Part shown: positions 13,900 through 16,489 of the stretch, one piece after another
How the letters are laid out: the number at the start of each line of letters is the position of its first letter
How positions within the stretch are numbered: position 1 is the first letter of the stretch
Assembly (NCBI GenBank): GCA_019313735.1
Contig: JAFDAR010000035.1
Coordinates: 1 to 16,489 of the forward strand
Reading direction: 5' to 3'
From: Deltaproteobacteria bacterium
GTDB taxonomy: Bacteria > Desulfobacterota > Syntrophia > Syntrophales > UBA2210
DNA length: 16,489 bases
Program-made: the position numbers and the translations under genes
Notes under the pieces: generated by a model
The model's database searches: none
Told to the model about the DNA's origin: nothing
Seen by the model: only the letters and a program-made list of their open reading frames with translations

Positions 13900-15393
13900 T
13901 TAAGCAGCCTCGTGAACCTGAACAGCTCGGCCACCAAGTCTTGCATAATTTAAAGAATTATGCACTCTTCCGGCTGCCTGTTTTTCAACTTCAAAAAATG
14001 AGAACTCTCTGTTAAGACTAATCTCTCTGATCATGTCTGAGTCAATTCCGGATTTGTCGCAGATTAAACGCACAATAGCGCCTTTATTAATTTTATCCAG
14101 CCTGCCCACATTAATAAAAAATCTCCGGGTTTTTCCTGATTCAAGACGCTTTTTTCTCTTTAAAGGCTTGCTCTTTGCTCTGAGCTCACGCACGTTTTTG
14201 GATTCAGGCCTGGCGTTAGCTCTGGGTTTAGTGGTTGCATTAATATCATCCGCATATTGTTTTTCAGAGACAGCTTTGCCGGCAGGTACTTTATTGAATT
14301 CAAAGCGTATATTAAGCCTTTTTTCCAGCATATGAATACGGCTGATTTCTTTTGAAGTGACAAGCGCAATTGAAATACCTGATTTTCCTACACGCCCTGT
14401 TCTTCCGCTTCTGTGGGTATAAATCTCTACTCCCTCCGACAGATTATAGTGAATTACATGGGTAATATCATTCACGTCCAGACCTCTTGCCGCGACATCA
14501 GTCGCCACAAGAATTCTGACAGAACCCCGGCGAAACTTCCGCATCACAGAATCTCTCTGAGCCTGGGACAGGGCGCCGTGAAGCGCTTCAGACTGATAGC
14601 CATCCCGCATCAGCGATTCAGCCAGGGTCTGGGTATCTCTTCTGGTTCTGCAAAAAACTAAAGCCAGAATATCAGGTGAAGAATCTATAATCCGCTTTAA
14701 CTCCGGATATTTGTCTTTTTGTTGAACCGTATGGCATATATGCCTGATATTCTCCGGGCCCTGGTTATTACTCCCCACCCGCACCTCTACCGGATCAGTT
14801 AGATAATTGCGGGCAATCACGGCAACTTCCCGGGGCATGGTTGCAGAAAAAAGCCATGTTTTTCTATGGGCCGGCATTTTCTTTAAGATATTATCGATAT
14901 CTTCTTTAAATCCCATATTAAGCATCTCATCAGCTTCATCTAAAACTGTATATGAAACCTGTGTCAGATCGGCAGCCCTGCGGTTAATCATATCAATAAG
15001 CCTGCCCGGAGTAGCTACAATAATCTGTGGCTTGCCCTTAAGCCGTTTAATCTGGGTTGAGATGCTGGCCCCGCCATATATCGCGACAATCTTAATCTTG
15101 CGCATATATCTGGCAAATTGCTTTAGATCCTCTGTAATTTGAAGACATAATTCACGGGTCGGGCATATCACGATTCCCTGAGTATGGAATTTATATGTAT
15201 CAATCAGTTGAAGAAGCGGCAGGCCATAGGCCCCCGTTTTCCCGGTTCCCGTCTGGGCAAGTCCTACAAAATCTTTTTCACCTGAAAGAAGTACAGGTAT
15301 TGTTTTTTCTTGAATTGGCATAGGAGACTGAAATCCCAGACCCTCAGTTGCCTTAACCAGTTCATCCCTAAGTCCCAGTAGTTTAAAACTCAT
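13900..15393 (-). CDS. DEAD-box RNA helicase with DbpA-type RNA-binding domain (CsdA/DeaD-like)
   Basis: A 497-residue ATP-dependent RNA helicase. The core has all motifs: Q motif (FQSPMPIQ, 21-28), AQTGTGKT (46-53), PTREL, GG (107-108), TPGR, DEAD (152-155), SAT (183-185), ARGLDV and HRSGRTGR (327-334). A lysine/arginine-rich linker (about 400-427) leads to a C-terminal DbpA-type domain (about 427-497) ending RLGGRAVQVHEAA, which binds structured RNA, so roles in ribosome assembly, mRNA decay or cold adaptation are likely. The start at 15393 follows GGAAGGAAATTA; the frame stays open to 15534 but that part lies in the leader. The upstream leader contains an intrinsic terminator and a GC-rich hairpin, which suggests transcriptional or translational control, as is known for deaD in E. 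coli. prfC follows. Confidence 0.94.
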   Translation of the reverse strand: MSFKLLGLRDELVKATEGLGFQSPMPIQEKTIPVLLSGEKDFVGLAQTGTGKTGAYGLPLLQLIDTYKFHTQGIVICPTRELCLQITEDLKQFARYMRKIKIVAIYGGASISTQIKRLKGKPQIIVATPGRLIDMINRRAADLTQVSYTVLDEADEMLNMGFKEDIDNILKKMPAHRKTWLFSATMPREVAVIARNYLTDPVEVRVGSNNQGPENIRHICHTVQQKDKYPELKRIIDSSPDILALVFCRTRRDTQTLAESLMRDGYQSEALHGALSQAQRDSVMRKFRRGSVRILVATDVAARGLDVNDITHVIHYNLSEGVEIYTHRSGRTGRVGKSGISIALVTSKEISRIHMLEKRLNIRFEFNKVPAGKAVSEKQYADDINATTKPRANARPESKNVRELRAKSKPLKRKKRLESGKTRRFFINVGRLDKINKGAIVRLICDKSGIDSDMIREISLNREFSFFEVEKQAAGRVHNSLNYARLGGRAVQVHEAA

Positions 15394-15440
15394 TAATTTC
15401 CTTCCCTCAAAAAAATATTCGGAAACAGATAAATCGAAGC

Positions 15441-15462
15441 TCCCCGCCGCAAGCAGCGGGGA
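15441..15462 (-). promoter_or_regulatory. GC-rich hairpin in the helicase leader
   Basis: TCCCCGC (15441-15447) and GCGGGGA (15456-15462) form a 7-bp stem around an 8-nt loop. It lies 48-69 nt before the helicase ATG, between the intrinsic terminator and the start codon. Not followed by a T-run on either strand. It could affect translation or be a dispersed repeat. Confidence 0.45.
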
Positions 15463-15514
15463 ATATCCCGACGAGCCAGGATTCAATTCACCATTCCCGA
15501 ATGCTGTTATGCAT

Positions 15515-15545
15515 AAAAAAAGCTGTCCAGACAAATCTGAACAGC
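15515..15545 (-). terminator. Intrinsic terminator inside the helicase leader (attenuator candidate)
   Basis: On the minus strand GCTGTTCAG (15545-15537) pairs with CTGGACAGC (15530-15522) through nine pairs, one of them G-T, around a six-base loop, followed at once by T7 (15521-15515). This is a textbook intrinsic terminator. It lies about 120 nt before the helicase ATG and about 37 nt after the predicted transcription start, and about 370 nt after the stop of the next gene to the right. Confidence 0.75.
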
Positions 15546-15588
15546 CACCAGACCAGTTTTGCTGCCGCTTATACTCGTATCAGCAACA

Positions 15589-15618
15589 ATTATCAACCTT
15601 TTTATTGTAATTTAACAA
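15589..15618 (-). promoter_or_regulatory. Candidate promoter of the helicase leader
   Basis: On the minus strand TTGTTA (15618-15613) and GATAAT (15594-15589) are spaced by 18 bp. The -10 box matches consensus at five of six positions, the -35 at four. Predicted start near 15582, so the transcript would enter the terminator hairpin about 37 nt later. Confidence 0.4.
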
Positions 15619-15797
15619 AATTCGTATCCTCTTTAAATTTTATGACAATTGAGAGCCATACCGCGGGCAGGTCACCACGGCATCATCAATCCGGCTACGT
15701 GATAGCTTTACTCCCATGTGTGCGCGCCGCTTGTCGGAAGCAGCTACACAGTTTTATTGATCATTTTTAAGCCCTGCCAAAGATATCATAAAAAAGT

Positions 15798-15910
15798 AGC
15801 CTGTCCCCTTTTGTCCCCCCCTAAACCAGGTCTCATCTTATGATTCAATTCTCGAATCTGATCTTTCCCGTATCTTTCAGGTTGTAGCCGGGGAGATTTT
15901 TGGACAGGCT
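15798..15910. repeat. 9-bp inverted repeat after the PBP-like gene
   Basis: AGCCTGTCC (15798-15806) and GGACAGGCT (15902-15910) are perfect inverse copies 95 bp apart. On the minus strand they follow the stop codon (15915-15913) and the distal arm is followed by AC and T6. It may be a long-loop terminator or the ends of a small MITE-like element. Confidence 0.35.
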
Positions 15911-15912
15911 GT

Positions 15913-16489
15913 TTATTCTGACAGTTCTCCAGGAATAACAAGGTCAAACATCTCCTCCTTGAGCGGCAGAAAATCCAGACCCAGGGGATATGTGACATAT
16001 TCTATACCGAGGCCTACGTCTGCCTCACCGAAAAAGACCTTGAGGGCTACATCCAGATGGCTGTCAACTTCTTCATTAAAACCGGTGACATCCCTTTCAT
16101 TTAAACCCTTCTCTCTCAGAAAATATTCCAGAAGGACACGTGTGCCGGACCCTTCGTTCCTGTTTATGAATCTCGCCTTCTTCTCTATAACATCTTCCAG
16201 TCCCCGCAGTCCCATGGGATTGCCCTTCTTCACAATCAGTCCCTGTTTCCTGCGCCACAGATTAACCACTACATATCTCTGTCCTGAGAGAACTCTGTCA
16301 AGGAAGGGCAGATTATATTCCCCTGTCTCCATGTCCAGAAGATGCGTGCAGCATACCTGCCCCTTTTTCAGAGAGAGAGCGTGCACCCCCCTGGAACTGC
16401 CCATTGACGAATAAAAGGCCACGGACCCGGGAAAGTTCTCCTGTGAATAGAGAAGCACAAGTTTTTCCATAAGGACATCATTGCTTCCC
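15913..16489 (-). CDS. PBP-like (molybdate-regulator type) ligand-binding protein, 5' end outside window
   Basis: The frame runs from the window edge to TAA at 15915-15913, so about 192 residues are visible. An internal ATG at 16470 could be a start, but the residues before it (GSNDVL) fit the family pattern G-S-x-D ahead of the first helix, and no clear ribosome site precedes that ATG, so I read the gene as continuing beyond the window. Family marks of the PBP-like domain (the ligand-binding part of ModE-like and MoeA-linked proteins) are visible: SSMGSSRGVHALSLKKGQ, THLLDMETGEYNLPFL, RKQGLIVKKGNP, FINRNEGSGTRVLLEYFL and DVGLGIEYVTYPLGLDFLPL. Such domains bind molybdate, tungstate or a molybdopterin-related ligand. 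An N-terminal helix-turn-helix or MoeA part is expected upstream. The ligand is inferred from family only. Confidence 0.8.
   Translation of the reverse strand, partial: GSNDVLMEKLVLLYSQENFPGSVAFYSSMGSSRGVHALSLKKGQVCCTHLLDMETGEYNLPFLDRVLSGQRYVVVNLWRRKQGLIVKKGNPMGLRGLEDVIEKKARFINRNEGSGTRVLLEYFLREKGLNERDVTGFNEEVDSHLDVALKVFFGEADVGLGIEYVTYPLGLDFLPLKEEMFDLVIPGELSE

Larger units (their letters stand above)
15546..15912. other. Intergenic region between helicase and PBP-like genes
   Basis: 367 bp without a supported gene. It holds the helicase promoter candidate (15589-15618) and a 9-bp inverted repeat at 15798-15806 and 15902-15910 with a T6 run behind it on the minus strand. A C-rich stretch with TGTCCCCTTTTGTCC lies at 15802-15816. 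The open frames here lack ribosome sites and family signatures. Confidence 0.5.

Noticed and set aside
15501..15770. 89-codon plus-strand frame
   Set aside because: Covers the terminator and promoter of the helicase leader; no ribosome site or recognisable domain.
15786..15998. 70-codon minus-strand frame
   Set aside because: Overlaps the end of the PBP-like gene in another frame and runs through the inverted-repeat region; composition looks random.
1..16489. CRISPR array, tRNA or rRNA genes, complete insertion sequence
   Set aside because: No regularly spaced repeats, no cloverleaf or rRNA core sequence and no transposase frame were noticed on either strand by eye.

Overview
The window looks like a chromosomal segment of a Gram-negative bacterium of moderate GC, most likely a deltaproteobacterium (Desulfobacterota). 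This is inferred, not proven. The support is the gene mix (bactofilin, PAS/HD-GYP and CHASE/GGDEF signalling proteins, a Cds6-type L,D-transpeptidase, a ModE-like PBP domain protein) and short dispersed palindromic repeats of the CGTCATTCCGG and GTCATTGCGAG types, which I recall from such genomes. No rRNA, tRNA, CRISPR array, transposase or phage gene was seen. Most genes are housekeeping or regulatory; the accessory signals lie in the junctions between genes.

Layout. 1-920: the 3' end of a small helix-turn-helix-like protein, then a YbaK/EbsC-type aminoacyl-tRNA deacylase. 965-3316: a promoter, a full-length glutamine-dependent NAD+ synthetase (nadE) and, 6 bp later, a 67-residue zinc-ribbon protein. 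3339-3726: a palindromic repeat between convergent genes, then a leftward thiamine-binding (MTH1187/YkoF-type) protein. 3727-7287: a cyclic-di-GMP block with a soluble PAS-HD-GYP phosphodiesterase, a 141-bp MITE-like inverted-repeat element, and a membrane CHASE-PAS-GGDEF cyclase that keeps its inhibitory I-site. 7502-8400: an EamA-type permease broken by an out-of-frame internal deletion, followed by a decayed fragment of a second zinc-ribbon gene. 8385-10173 (minus strand): an L,D-transpeptidase and a bactofilin, probably one envelope or cell-shape operon. 10502-12086: a strong promoter with a 5'-terminal hairpin, a patatin-like lipase and a SLOG/YpsA-like Rossmann protein. 12104-12194: a second palindromic repeat, again between convergent genes. 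12215-15618 (minus strand): prfC (release factor 3) downstream of a CsdA/DbpA-like DEAD-box helicase, whose leader carries an intrinsic terminator about 40 nt after a plausible promoter. 15913 to the window end: a 5'-truncated PBP-like protein resembling the ligand domain of molybdate-responsive regulators.

How the genes may work together. The HD-GYP and GGDEF proteins have opposing activities on c-di-GMP. The transpeptidase and bactofilin suggest localised peptidoglycan remodelling. The helicase and RF3 both act on RNA or translation. The patatin plus SLOG-like pair is the best, still speculative, candidate for an undescribed two-gene system. The strongest sequence-level oddities are the possible attenuator before the helicase gene, the hairpin leader before the patatin gene, the second zinc-ribbon fragment and the deleted EamA gene.
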